This document shows positions 8,158 to 17,145 of a stretch of 42,633 bases of DNA, piece by piece; within the stretch, counting starts at the first letter, position 1; every line of letters begins with the position of its first letter. Origin of the DNA: Mesorhizobium temperatum (lineage in GTDB: Bacteria; Pseudomonadota; Alphaproteobacteria; Rhizobiales; Rhizobiaceae); contig NZ_NPKJ01000021.1 in the NCBI RefSeq assembly GCF_002284575.1, positions 1-42,633 on the forward strand, read 5' to 3'. The notes beneath the pieces were generated by a model. It worked only from the letters and a program-made list of their open reading frames with translations. It ran no database searches and was not told the DNA's origin. A program made the position numbers and the translations under genes.

Positions 8158-9915
8158 ATGAACGCACGAGAAGAGATCCGCGCAGACAGCGGGGAGATGG
8201 GCAAGGATGCCCGGGGCATGCCGGAGGCAGCCCGGGGCATGCCGGAGGCAGCCCGGAAATACCAACCCTACCCGACGGTCGGTCTCACCGACCGCATTTG
8301 GCCTTCGAAGGTCATCGACAAGGCGCCGATCTGGTGCTCGGTCGACCTGCGCGACGGCAACCAGGCGCTGATCGACCCGATGGGCCACGAGCGCAAGGCG
8401 CGCATGTTCGCCCTGCTCCTCGACATGGGCTTCAAAGAGATCGAGATCGGCTTCCCGTCGGCCTCGCAGACCGATTTCGATTTCGCCCGCTGGTGCATCG
8501 AAGAGGGCAATGTCTCAGCCGATGTCTCGCTGCAGGTGCTGGTGCAGTGCCGGCCGGAACTGATCACCCGCACCTTCGAGGCGCTGCAGGGCGCCACCAA
8601 CCCGATCGTGCATTTCTACAATTCGACCAGCGAATTGCAGCGCCGCGTCGTCTTCGAGAAGGACGTTGCCGGCATCAGGCGGATCGCAACCGATGCTGCC
8701 AAGATGATCACCGACATGGCGGCGAAGGCCGGCGGCGGTTATCGTTTCGAATATTCGCCGGAGAGCTTTACCGGCACCGAGCTCGAAGTGGCGCTGGAAA
8801 TCTGCAACGCCGTCACCGAAATCGTGAAGCCGACGGCGGAAAACAAGCTGATCATCAACCTGCCGTCCACGGTCGAGATGTCGACACCCAACATCTATGC
8901 CGATCGCATCGAATGGATGTGCCGCAACCTCGACAACCGCGAGAACCTGCTCATTTCGCTGCATCCGCACAACGACCGCGGCACCGGCGTCGCCACCACC
9001 GAGCTCGGCCTGATGGCGGGCGCGGACCGCGTCGAAGGCACGCTGTTCGGCAATGGCGAGCGCACCGGCAATGTCGACATCGTCACGCTGGCGCTCAACA
9101 TGTACACGCAAGGCGTCGATCCCGAGCTCGACTGCTCCGACATCAACCGGATGAAGGACGTCTATGAATATTCGAACCAGTTGAAGATCCCCGAGCGCCA
9201 TCCCTATGTCGGCGAGCTCGTCTACACCGCCTTTTCCGGCTCGCACCAGGATGCCATCAACAAGGGCATGAAGGCGTTGCGCAAGGCCAACACGCCGTAC
9301 TGGGAAGTGCCCTATCTGCCGATCGACCCGGCCGATGTCGGACGCAACTACGAGGCGATCATCCGCATCAACTCGCAGTCCGGCAAGGGCGGCATCGCCT
9401 ATGTGCTGCAGGCGGACTACGGCCTCAACCTGCCGCGCAACCTGCAGATCGAGTTCAGTCAGGCGATCCAGGCGATCACCGACGCCGAAGGCAAGGAGGT
9501 GCCGGCCAAGCGCATCTACGAGCGCTTTCTCGAAACCTATGTCGATCAGCCCGGCGCGCGGCTGAAGTTCCTTGACCACCACACCTATCCGGACCTCGAG
9601 ACCAAGGGCCGGCGTGCGGTGGAGGCGATCATCCTGGACAGAGGCAAGGAGGTGACGATTTCAGGCTCCGGAACCGGCCCGATCGACGGCTTTGTCGACG
9701 CGCTGTCGCGTCATGTCGGCGTGCCGATGTCGGTGCTCGACTATTCGGAGCACTCCATGCAGCGCGGCTCGAATGCGTCGGCCATCTCCTATGTCGAGAT
9801 GGAGCATCCCGGCGGCAAGCTGTTCGGCGCCGGCATCAACACCAACATCGTGGCCGCTTCGCTGGAAGCCGTGGTTTCCGCCGCCAACCGCATCGTCGGC
9901 CGAAAGGTCGACTAG
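8158..9915 (+). CDS. leuA: 2-isopropylmalate synthase
   Basis: Condenses acetyl-CoA with 2-ketoisovalerate, the first committed step of leucine synthesis. The 585-aa product is of the long LeuA class. The DRE-TIM-like barrel begins with DLRDGNQAL near residue 64, metal-binding HPHNDRG follows near 268, and the C-terminal LeuA regulatory domain (about 440-585) binds leucine for feedback. ATG 8158 has GGGAGAG immediately upstream. The N-terminal extension contains an exact 21-bp tandem duplication (8208-8252 region) encoding ARGMPEA twice, just before KYQPYP where homologues usually begin. The gene is probably controlled by the leader described upstream. Confidence 0.96.
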   Translation: MNAREEIRADSGEMGKDARGMPEAARGMPEAARKYQPYPTVGLTDRIWPSKVIDKAPIWCSVDLRDGNQALIDPMGHERKARMFALLLDMGFKEIEIGFPSASQTDFDFARWCIEEGNVSADVSLQVLVQCRPELITRTFEALQGATNPIVHFYNSTSELQRRVVFEKDVAGIRRIATDAAKMITDMAAKAGGGYRFEYSPESFTGTELEVALEICNAVTEIVKPTAENKLIINLPSTVEMSTPNIYADRIEWMCRNLDNRENLLISLHPHNDRGTGVATTELGLMAGADRVEGTLFGNGERTGNVDIVTLALNMYTQGVDPELDCSDINRMKDVYEYSNQLKIPERHPYVGELVYTAFSGSHQDAINKGMKALRKANTPYWEVPYLPIDPADVGRNYEAIIRINSQSGKGGIAYVLQADYGLNLPRNLQIEFSQAIQAITDAEGKEVPAKRIYERFLETYVDQPGARLKFLDHHTYPDLETKGRRAVEAIILDRGKEVTISGSGTGPIDGFVDALSRHVGVPMSVLDYSEHSMQRGSNASAISYVEMEHPGGKLFGAGINTNIVAASLEAVVSAANRIVGRKVD

Positions 9916-10018
9916 AGCAATTCCAGGAAAAGTGCGTAGCGGTTTTCCGTCCGGAATTGCGCAAAAACAAATACTTAGAGCGGTTCGGCGGTTCTATCAA
10001 AAAAGCTGAACCGCTCTA
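9912..10018. repeat. Interspersed palindromic repeat plus stem-loop (copy 1)
   Basis: Outer arms GCAATTCC (9917-9924) and GGAATTGC (9953-9960) enclose an inner GGAAAA/TTTTCC pairing and an AAAAGTG...GCGGTTTT core, followed by AAAACAA. A second hairpin, TAGAGCGGTTC (9976-9986) with GAACCGCTCTA (10008-10018), follows. This is a rhizobial intergenic repeat unit and may end leuA transcription. Other copies lie near 13678, 20406 and 28787. The rest of 9916-10216 shows nothing else recognisable. Confidence 0.75.
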
Positions 10019-10216
10019 GACAAGCTGTCGAAAGGCTAACAGCGCTGGAGCAAGATGAACCCAGATGGTATCTTTTTGCTCTGGCCTTTCGCGCCGTTAA
10101 CCACCGGGAAATTATCCGGTGGGGTACGCGATCGCATAATGGATGCATGCTTGTATGGCAGGGCAGGCCCTATATGATTGCGTCTTAACCTGTGCCGACT
10201 TCGAAAGGATCGACAC

Positions 10217-11995
10217 TTGCAGCATGCCACGCCTGCCGCCCCCGCAGTGCGCGAGACGTTGGAGCGACTGCTAGCCAGCGAAACGTTCGGGAGATCCGAA
10301 CGAGCGCGTAAGCTGCTTCGCTATCTGGTCGAGCGCGAGCAGGCAGGCGAAGCCGACAAGCTCAAGGGCTTTTCCATCGCGATGGATGTTTTCGGCAAGG
10401 ACGGCGATTTCGATCCGTCGACCGACGCCGTGGTGCGGGTGCAGGCGGGCAGGCTGCGCGAGCTTCTGCAGCATTACTTCGCCAATGAGGGTGTTGCCGA
10501 GCCGATCCGCATCGCCATTCCGCGTGGCGGCTATGTTCCATCCTACGAACTCAACGCGATCCGCCTGCCGGCCGAGCCGGAGCCGGAGGAACACACCGAG
10601 GCGGCTGCCACCTTGTCGGGATCGCTCGAGGAACCCGGCATGGCCGCAGGTGCCGCATCGTTGATGTCCCCTGTCATTCGCGAGCCGGCACCGTCGCTGC
10701 TGCGCCATCTCCAGTTCTTCTGGCTGGCGATCGCTCTGGTCATCGCCATGCTGGGCGTGCTGATCCTTCGTCAGGGAAGCGGCGCATTGCTGGCGGGAAG
10801 CGATACCGCGTCGACGATCGAAAACGCGGTGGCAACCGGCAGCATTGCGCCATGGGCTCCGATTGAAAGCCTTCCGCTCGTCTACATTGCAGTGAAAACC
10901 AACAGTGCCGAGGCTGCCCGCGTCGCGGCATCGCTGCGCGCCGGCCTCAGCGGCTTCGATACGGTCAACTTCATCGGTCGGGACGCCGGCGGCCCGCCCG
11001 ATCCGGTCACCGATGCAATCAGCTTCGTATTCGATGTCCTGCCGGGACCAACGGCAGGCGATGTCACTCTGGAGCTTCAAAGCGTGGCGACCGGACGGGT
11101 CCTGCTGTCACGCAACTTGACTGCCGCCGACAGCACACCCTCCGCCGTCGAGGACAGTGTCGCCGGCATTTTGAGTTCGGCCGTTCCCGCCTCTGGCACG
11201 ATCTACAACTATATCGAACAGAGCGGTCTTCAGGCCGGCCTGACGGAATGTCTGCTGCTCAACGACAAGTACTATCTCGACCAGGGTGCGAAAACCCATG
11301 AGGCTGCCTATCGCTGTCTCGAAAACCTGATCAATCGGGATGCGAAATCGTCGCTCGTCTATTCGGAGCTCGCGACCCTGCATCTCGAGGCGGCCACAGA
11401 TCACTACGCCTATCCAGCCGGCGCAACGATCGAACAGGCGATGTCGCTTGCCCGTCGCGCCGTGCAGATGGGGCCGACCAGCCCCTATGCGCACCGTGCC
11501 TATGGCTATCTCAATTCCCGCCTCGGCAATTCGGAGGAATCGATCCGCTGGATGCACAAGGCTTACGAACTCAACCCTTACGACCTCAGCATGGCAGCAG
11601 CTTACGCCTATGGGTTGATTTTCGCCGGCAGGTACAGGGAGGGAACACCGATCCTTGCTCACGCCGCCGAAACCTCCAGCGCGCATCCGACCTGGTGGGA
11701 CTACGGGCTTTTCGTCGGGCAGTTCATGGCGGGCGATATGAATAAGGCCGCGCTTGCCAGCGATGCGCTGCAAGCGACGCCGACGAAATCGCACTATCTG
11801 GCCGCGCGGTTGATCGGCGCGAAGGCAACCGGCCGCAATCAACTGGCGCATGAACTCGTGGACGAGATGACTGTCAAATTCCCGAAATTCGCTGCCGATC
11901 CGCGCGCGACCTTTGTCGAGCGGAGATACCCCGCCGATCTAACCGATCGGCTGGTCGAAGCGTTGCGTGCCGCCGGGCTCGGCAATGCCAGCTAG
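10217..11995 (+). CDS. Membrane-anchored TPR protein with N-terminal regulator-like domain
   Basis: A 592-aa protein. Residues about 15-100 (SERARKLLRYLVE..., DVFGKDGDFDPSTDAVVRVQ, IPRGGYVPSYE) form a conserved domain often found at the N-terminus of proteobacterial TPR or cyclase-like proteins. A single TM segment follows near residues 165-190 (FFWLAIALVIAMLGVLIL). The C-terminal half, from about 340 on, contains TPR-like helices (YAHRAYGYLNSRLGNSEES, NPYDLSMAAAYAYGL). The layout resembles ToxR/CadC-type membrane regulators, but DNA binding is not shown. TTG 10217 is chosen because AAAGGA lies seven bases upstream and no ATG is near; TTG 10178 is less likely. Confidence 0.7.
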   Translation: MQHATPAAPAVRETLERLLASETFGRSERARKLLRYLVEREQAGEADKLKGFSIAMDVFGKDGDFDPSTDAVVRVQAGRLRELLQHYFANEGVAEPIRIAIPRGGYVPSYELNAIRLPAEPEPEEHTEAAATLSGSLEEPGMAAGAASLMSPVIREPAPSLLRHLQFFWLAIALVIAMLGVLILRQGSGALLAGSDTASTIENAVATGSIAPWAPIESLPLVYIAVKTNSAEAARVAASLRAGLSGFDTVNFIGRDAGGPPDPVTDAISFVFDVLPGPTAGDVTLELQSVATGRVLLSRNLTAADSTPSAVEDSVAGILSSAVPASGTIYNYIEQSGLQAGLTECLLLNDKYYLDQGAKTHEAAYRCLENLINRDAKSSLVYSELATLHLEAATDHYAYPAGATIEQAMSLARRAVQMGPTSPYAHRAYGYLNSRLGNSEESIRWMHKAYELNPYDLSMAAAYAYGLIFAGRYREGTPILAHAAETSSAHPTWWDYGLFVGQFMAGDMNKAALASDALQATPTKSHYLAARLIGAKATGRNQLAHELVDEMTVKFPKFAADPRATFVERRYPADLTDRLVEALRAAGLGNAS

Positions 11996-12118
11996 CTTTC
12001 TGAACTAGCACGGCTGATCGCGAAAATTTTACTGGCCATCGGCTTGGACAAGGCGCAATCCAGCCACAATCTGGAATTTCGCATCCTGTTTGATTTTGCA
12101 ATAAAACCATAAAATTGC

Positions 12119-12940
12119 ATGATTTCATCCCTTTACGCTGCCGAACGGGGCACCGGTCCGAAGACGATTGTCTTCCTGCATGGCTTCGGCGGTTGCCACG
12201 ACGACTGGCACGAGGTGATTTCGGCACTGGCACTTGGTTCACGGACGCTGGCCTATGATCTTCCGGGCCATGGGCTATCCCTCGATTTTCCGGGTGGCGG
12301 TCCGGCCAAGGCGGCCGCCCGGGCCGTTCTTGCAGACCTCGCCGCACGCAGAATTAGGAGGGTGCATCTCGTCGGCCACTCGATGGGCGGAGCGGCGGCA
12401 GTGCTGATGGCATTGGCCGAGCCCGAAAGGATAGCGTCGCTGACGCTTCTGGCGCCGGGCGGTTTTGGGACTGAGATCAATGGCCAGCTGTTGCGCCGTT
12501 ACGCCGCCGCTGCCGGCAAGAGTGAACTTCGCGCCTGCCTCGCCGCCATGTCTGGACCGCAAAGCCTGCCTTCGGAGCGCATCGTGGATGTGCTTGGCGA
12601 AATGCGTGCGCGTCCCGGCCAGTTGCAGAGACTTGTCGAGATCGCGGCTGTCATGACCAGGGGTGATCGGCAGGGCGTCATCCCGCGCGAACGGCTCGAA
12701 ACGCTCACTATGCCGGTGATGGTGGTTTGGGGGATAGGCGACGCGGTGCTGCCCTTCACACAGGCCGATGGTCTGCCGGCGCATTTCCACCTGCACCAGG
12801 TGTTGGAGGCCGGCCATATGCTGGTCGAGGAAGCGCCCGGCCTGATCGCCGAGATCGTCTGCCGCAACATGAAACGCCGCGCCAGGCCGCTTCGTCCAAA
12901 ATCCGCCGCGGCGAATCGATCCCTCCCTGCCAAAGACTGA
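12119..12940 (+). CDS. Alpha/beta hydrolase
   Basis: A 273-aa alpha/beta-hydrolase fold protein. The oxyanion region HGFGG, nucleophile elbow GHSMGG (Ser near residue 88), acid residue region WGIGDAVLPF and the C-terminal His in AGHMLVEEAP give a complete catalytic triad pattern. It resembles the hydrolase domain seen in dihydrolipoamide acetyltransferase-like or acetoin-related hydrolases, but without the biotinyl/lipoyl part. The substrate is unknown. The ATG lies in AT-richer DNA with only a weak ribosome site. Confidence 0.85.
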   Translation: MISSLYAAERGTGPKTIVFLHGFGGCHDDWHEVISALALGSRTLAYDLPGHGLSLDFPGGGPAKAAARAVLADLAARRIRRVHLVGHSMGGAAAVLMALAEPERIASLTLLAPGGFGTEINGQLLRRYAAAAGKSELRACLAAMSGPQSLPSERIVDVLGEMRARPGQLQRLVEIAAVMTRGDRQGVIPRERLETLTMPVMVVWGIGDAVLPFTQADGLPAHFHLHQVLEAGHMLVEEAPGLIAEIVCRNMKRRARPLRPKSAAANRSLPAKD

Positions 12941-13059
12941 GGGCACGGCTTCGGGCCGGTTTGTCTGGTAAGCCGCTTAAAGGCCTGTCGATCTCGCAAG
13001 TGCATTTTGCCGACGGCTGTGTTAATTCGGTGTTAACCAAACCCGCGAGGCAAACGCCG

Positions 13060-13683
13060 ATGAAGGATGCAGGCGAGAACATCACCCAGATCGATCAGTC
13101 GCGAAAACTGTCCGACGCCATTCGCGACGTGAAAAACGCCTTCGCCGACCGCGACGACGTCGTGGTCGACATGCGCGAGGCGCATCGCATGCGGCTCGAT
13201 TTGCTTGCCGCCGAACTCGCGCCCATCTTCGCCGACGTGCCCGCCGACATGGACAATTTCGACTTCGCCGTCTCGTCCGGGCTGCAGCCGCGCCTCTGGA
13301 TCGACGCCGTCAGCCATGTCGCTATGGGGCGCGACCGCCGCACCTATCGCTTCCTCAAGGATACGCGCATCGGCCGGGTGGTGCTCGCCGAATCAACCGA
13401 GATGAAACCCGTTGCCGATCAAGTGACGCGCTACGTCGCGGAGCGCGTCGTCGAGCGCCAGAGGATGCTGGAAGGCGGGGTCGAGCAGGCAGTCGCCGGT
13501 TTGAAACGCGCGCTGGTCCCGGAAGCCGAGCCGCCACTGCGATCCGTCCCGCGCGGCAAGCGTTGGTCGGCGTTTCTCTCCGGTCTCGGCCTGATCGCCG
13601 CCGGCGCCCTGGTCGGGCTGGCAGTATCGATCGTGTTGTTCTGGGACCGCCTTGTTGCGATGGGACTGAGCTTCAGGCCATGA
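13060..13683 (+). CDS. Conserved hypothetical protein with C-terminal membrane anchor
   Basis: A 207-aa protein. The N-terminal region is charged and predicted helical (SRKLSDAIRDVKNAFADRDD). The centre contains DFAVSSGLQPRLWIDAVSHV and YRFLKDTRIGRVVLAES. A single TM helix lies near residues 168-190 (FLSGLGLIAAGALVGLAVSI), leaving a short tail, so it is probably tail-anchored with a cytoplasmic body. GAGG at 13047-13050 supports ATG 13060. No named function was recognised. Its stop codon lies inside the left arm of a palindromic repeat (13678). Confidence 0.75.
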   Translation: MKDAGENITQIDQSRKLSDAIRDVKNAFADRDDVVVDMREAHRMRLDLLAAELAPIFADVPADMDNFDFAVSSGLQPRLWIDAVSHVAMGRDRRTYRFLKDTRIGRVVLAESTEMKPVADQVTRYVAERVVERQRMLEGGVEQAVAGLKRALVPEAEPPLRSVPRGKRWSAFLSGLGLIAAGALVGLAVSIVLFWDRLVAMGLSFRP

Positions 13684-13797
13684 TCCTGAACTGAAGGTCC
13701 GCGTAGCGAAAAGTGGAATCCGGTTTTTCGGAAAAGATCATGGTCAAACAAGAAGATAGAGCCCCATCCCGGTTCCATCGGGATGGAACAGGCTCTA
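13678..13797. repeat. Interspersed palindromic repeat plus stem-loop (copy 2)
   Basis: Arms CCATGATC (13678-13685) and GATCATGG (13736-13743) surround a core with GCGAAAAGTGG...CCGGTTTTT, then TCAAACAAGAAG. A second hairpin runs from TAGAGCC (13757-13763) to GGCTCTA (13791-13797), with an internal ATCCCG/CGGGAT pairing. The unit overlaps the stop codons of both convergent flanking genes and probably serves as their shared terminator region. Confidence 0.75.
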
Positions 13798-14709
13798 GGC
13801 CATAGCGTCCGCGCCAAGCTCCAGAATCTCCAGATCGGAAGGCGGGATGGCCGGCCCGGTCAGGCCACGTCGCGTCAGCCTGATCCGCCAATTGTCCTTT
13901 TCGCCATCGATCTCCAACAGATTATATTGAGCCGCCGGCCGCCGGCCGCCTGGCGCCTGCCCTGCGGCGGCGACGCCGACCACTGGAATTTTGGCGCCGC
14001 GCCCATTGATGGAAAACAGCGTCGGTTCGTGCGAATGGCCGTGCAGCACAAGTTCGGCCCCGTGCCGCTGAACGACCTTGTGGAAGCGGGCAATGCCGAA
14101 CAGCCGCTTGGGCTGCGAAACGGCGCCGCGCACTGGCGGATGGTGGATCATGATCACCCGGAACAGTCCGCGCTTGGCCGTAGCATCGAGCACTTCGCGC
14201 AGCCTTTCCGCCTGGTCTTCCAGAAAGAAGCCGTTGGCCATGAACGGAGCCGTGGCCCGCGCCGTCGTCACACCGATCAGCGCGACGTTGCCACGCACGC
14301 GCAGATACGGAAAGGCGTCTCGGTCGATCGGCGTATTGATGCCGTCGCCGGTCATCCATGCCGTCCACGACCGGCAGGCCTTGTCGAAGGCGCCAGGCAC
14401 ATAGGCGTCGTGGTTTCCTGGAACGACCGACACATCATCGGGAGAACCCAGCGTCTCCAGCCAGTGCTTGCCCATCTCGATCTCGCCATCGAGCGCCAGA
14501 TTGACCAGATCGCCGGTGACAGCAAGGTGATCCGGTGCGCTCGCCTTGATATCGGCGACGATCGTGTCGATGACGGCATCGCGCATGTGGCGGCGGCGGT
14601 TGCGCTGCCAGTTGACGTAACCGACCACGCGCTTGGAGGCGAGATCGCGATAGGTTACACCGGGAAGCGGTCCCAGATGGATATCGGAAATATGCGCGAG
14701 CCTGAACAT
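13795..14709 (-). CDS. Calcineurin-like metallophosphoesterase
   Basis: A 304-aa metal-dependent phosphoesterase. All family motifs are present in order: SDIHLG (DxH), GDLVN (GDxx), GNHD, HHPP and GHSHE. Two divalent metals would be bound by these residues. The family includes cAMP phosphodiesterases (CpdA) and other phosphodiesterases; the substrate is not determinable. ATG 14709 gives the family-typical MFRLAHISDIHLG start, but AAAGG lies directly against it, so an upstream GTG at 14745 cannot be excluded. It is divergent from the Nudix gene. Confidence 0.88.
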   Translation of the reverse strand: MFRLAHISDIHLGPLPGVTYRDLASKRVVGYVNWQRNRRRHMRDAVIDTIVADIKASAPDHLAVTGDLVNLALDGEIEMGKHWLETLGSPDDVSVVPGNHDAYVPGAFDKACRSWTAWMTGDGINTPIDRDAFPYLRVRGNVALIGVTTARATAPFMANGFFLEDQAERLREVLDATAKRGLFRVIMIHHPPVRGAVSQPKRLFGIARFHKVVQRHGAELVLHGHSHEPTLFSINGRGAKIPVVGVAAAGQAPGGRRPAAQYNLLEIDGEKDNWRIRLTRRGLTGPAIPPSDLEILELGADAMA

Positions 14710-14762
14710 CCTTTCTTCATAAGCGACGCGCGCGCTGCTTTCCACCCACGGTTTCGTGGGTG

Positions 14763-15263
14763 ATGACGCGGCCCGATCCGGAGCAAGCTTTCCGCCAGGC
14801 CGGCTGGCCGGGTCTCAGGGCAAGGCTGTTTCATCTGTATTTCGTGCTGCGGCGGCCGATGACGCTCGGGGTGCGCGGCTTGATCCACGACCGCGCGTCC
14901 AATTCCGTCTTCCTCATTCGCCACACCTATGTACCGGGCTGGCAGCTTCCCGGCGGTGGCGTCGAGCTGGGCGAGACGATGATCGAGGCGCTGGCGCGCG
15001 AGCTCTCCGAGGAGGGCAATATTGCATTGACCGCGCCGCCGGTGCTGAAATCGATGCATTTCAACCGTCGGGCCAGCCGCCGCGACCATGTCGGCCTCTA
15101 TTTGGTCGAGCAGTTCAATCAGACGGCGCCGAAGCTGCCGGACCGCGAGATCGCCGCAGCCGATTTCTTTCCTCTCGACCGCCTGCCGGAAAGAACGACG
15201 CCGGCCACACTGCGACGGATTGCCGAGATTTTTGGCGGCGCGGTGGCGTCGCCCTACTGGTAG
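14763..15263 (+). CDS. Nudix hydrolase
   Basis: A 166-aa Nudix domain protein that would cleave a nucleoside diphosphate linked to another moiety. The Nudix box GGVELGETMIEALARELSEE is seen near residues 61-80; its end reads EEGN instead of the canonical EExG, a small spacing deviation. The strand before it (NSVFLIRHTYVPGWQLPGGG) is typical. ATG 14763 is chosen; GTG 14760 is equally possible. Its stop is one base from the convergent GST stop. Confidence 0.88.
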   Translation: MTRPDPEQAFRQAGWPGLRARLFHLYFVLRRPMTLGVRGLIHDRASNSVFLIRHTYVPGWQLPGGGVELGETMIEALARELSEEGNIALTAPPVLKSMHFNRRASRRDHVGLYLVEQFNQTAPKLPDREIAAADFFPLDRLPERTTPATLRRIAEIFGGAVASPYW

Positions 15264-15264
15264 G

Positions 15265-16254
15265 TCACGCCGCCTTCCTGAACCGATTGCGATCATGCGG
15301 CGCGGCGTAGTCCAGTTCCGGCCCGACCGGCACGATGCGCATCGGGTTGATCGTTTCGTGGCTGCCGTAATAGTGCGCCTTGATGTGGTGCAGGCTCACC
15401 GTGCCTGCGACGCCTGGGACCTGATAGAGGTCGCGCAGATAGTTCGACAGGTTCGGGTAGTCGGCGATGCGGCGCAGGTTGCACTTGAAATGGCCGACAT
15501 AGACCGGGTCGAAGCGGATCAGCGTGGTGAACAGCCGCCAATCGGCCTCGGTGATGCGGTCACCGACGAGATAACGCTGGCGAGATAGGCGATCCTCGAG
15601 TTTATCGAGCGCCGAGAACAGTTCGCCAAACGCTTTTTCATAGGCCGATTGCGTGGTGGCGAAGCCGGCGCGATAGACGCCGTTGTTGACTGAGGGATAG
15701 ACCAGCGCATTGACGGCGTCGATTTCGCTGCGCAGTGCTTTCGGATAGAAATCGAGGCTGACGTCGCCCCATTCATCGAAGGCTGAATTGAGCATCCGGA
15801 CGATCTCGGAGGACTCATTGGAGACGATTGTTTGTTCTCGCCTGTCCCACAGAACCGGCACCGTCACGCGGCCGGAATAGGCGTGATCAGCCTTGGTGTA
15901 GATCTGATGCAGGAAATCGAAACCGTAGAGCGTGTCGCCGGTGGCGCCGTCCTCGGCCAGGAATGTCCAGCCGTTGGCGCCCATGAAATGATGGACGACT
16001 GAGACCGAAATCACGCCCTCGAGCTTCTTCAGCGCTCGAAAGATCAGCGTCCGGTGCGCCCAGGGACAGGCAAGCGAGACATAGAGATGGTAGCGGCCCG
16101 GCTCGGCCTTGAAGCCGCGCTTGCGGCCTTCGGCCGGCGTGCCGTCAACCGTGACCCAGTCGCGCCATTGCGACTGCGCCCGCACGAACTCGCCGTCGCT
16201 CTGTTTGGTGTCGTACCCGCGGTCCTGCCATTTGCCGTCGACCAGCAATCCCAT
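15265..16254 (-). CDS. Glutathione S-transferase, glutathionyl-hydroquinone reductase type
   Basis: A 329-aa protein of the Xi-class GST/YqjG family, longer than ordinary GSTs. The active-site motif CPWAHR (near residues 63-68) holds the catalytic Cys that reduces glutathionyl-hydroquinones. The N-terminal WRDWVTVDG...FKAEPGRYHLY, central YDFLHQIY and C-terminal RFDPVYVGHFKCN segments are family-typical. AAAGGA lies eight bases upstream of ATG 16254 on the minus strand. Readings extending to 16533 have no family match. The likely role is detoxification or recycling of quinones in the cytoplasm. Confidence 0.92.
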   Translation of the reverse strand: MGLLVDGKWQDRGYDTKQSDGEFVRAQSQWRDWVTVDGTPAEGRKRGFKAEPGRYHLYVSLACPWAHRTLIFRALKKLEGVISVSVVHHFMGANGWTFLAEDGATGDTLYGFDFLHQIYTKADHAYSGRVTVPVLWDRREQTIVSNESSEIVRMLNSAFDEWGDVSLDFYPKALRSEIDAVNALVYPSVNNGVYRAGFATTQSAYEKAFGELFSALDKLEDRLSRQRYLVGDRITEADWRLFTTLIRFDPVYVGHFKCNLRRIADYPNLSNYLRDLYQVPGVAGTVSLHHIKAHYYGSHETINPMRIVPVGPELDYAAPHDRNRFRKAA

Positions 16255-16538
16255 GCGATGTCCTTTCGTCTCTATGGGATGTAGGCGCGAGCTGACCACA
16301 CGGAAACCGCCAGGCGTTGAACAGTTCGTCAATCGCCAGGGCGGTACACGAAGGGCGGCAGGCGAAAACGGCCGATTGCAGCGGCTGAAGATTGGTGCTA
16401 GCGGAAAATCCGCATGTTCGACTTTGCCTTGATCCGGTTCGACCGACGACGAAAGGGCGCCCGCGCTTGATGAAGCGCTGACTGGCGAACGCTGCCGTTT
16501 GCAGCAAACCTTTCCCCGTATACCGGAACGCAAAGACC

Positions 16539-17075
16539 ATGAGCCTTGCCGACGTGAAATACCTGCCGGAAAATCCGGCGCATGACCCCGAAATCGAAGC
16601 CATCAACGACGAAGCCTTCGGGCCGGGCCGTTTTGTGCTGGGCGCCTACAAGATCCGCGAGGGCGGCCCGCATGAACGCGCATTGTCGTTCGTGGCCGTC
16701 GATGACGACATCGTTGTTGCCTCGGTGCGCATGACGCGCATCGCGGCCGGCGCCGGCCGTGCGCTTATGCTCGGACCGCTTGCCGTGCGGCCGGCCTTCA
16801 AGAATCTCGGCATCGGCCGCCGGCTGGTGACGATCGCGCTGGAGGCCGCCGCCAAGGCCGGCATGCCGGCCGTGATGCTTGTCGGCGACGAGCCCTATTA
16901 TGGCCCGCTCGGCTTCAAGAGAATCCCGCGTGGGCAAATCTCCATGCCGCGCCCGGTCGATCCTGACCGGCTTTTGTCGCATGAGATCGTGCCGGGCGCG
17001 ATGGCACGGCTGGTGGGGGAGGTCTGCCACGCCGATCAGGCAAGGATTGCCGCGCACGTCGCCGCGATGGCGTGA
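16539..17075 (+). CDS. GNAT-family N-acetyltransferase
   Basis: A 178-aa acetyl-CoA-dependent acetyltransferase. Motif A is clear: LGPLAVRPAFKNLGIGRRLV, containing the acetyl-CoA pyrophosphate loop (Q/RxxGxG/A as KNLGIG). YYGPLGFKR near the C-terminus is also typical of YhbS-like GNATs. The substrate is unknown. It is separated from the GST by a 284-bp divergent region in which no distinct element was recognised. Confidence 0.9.
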   Translation: MSLADVKYLPENPAHDPEIEAINDEAFGPGRFVLGAYKIREGGPHERALSFVAVDDDIVVASVRMTRIAAGAGRALMLGPLAVRPAFKNLGIGRRLVTIALEAAAKAGMPAVMLVGDEPYYGPLGFKRIPRGQISMPRPVDPDRLLSHEIVPGAMARLVGEVCHADQARIAAHVAAMA

Positions 17076-17145
17076 CCGGCCGGATGCTGTTGCGCCGTCC
17101 TGTCGGGCTTCGTAGCATGTGCGCGGCAGGATGGAGGACGCCGGC

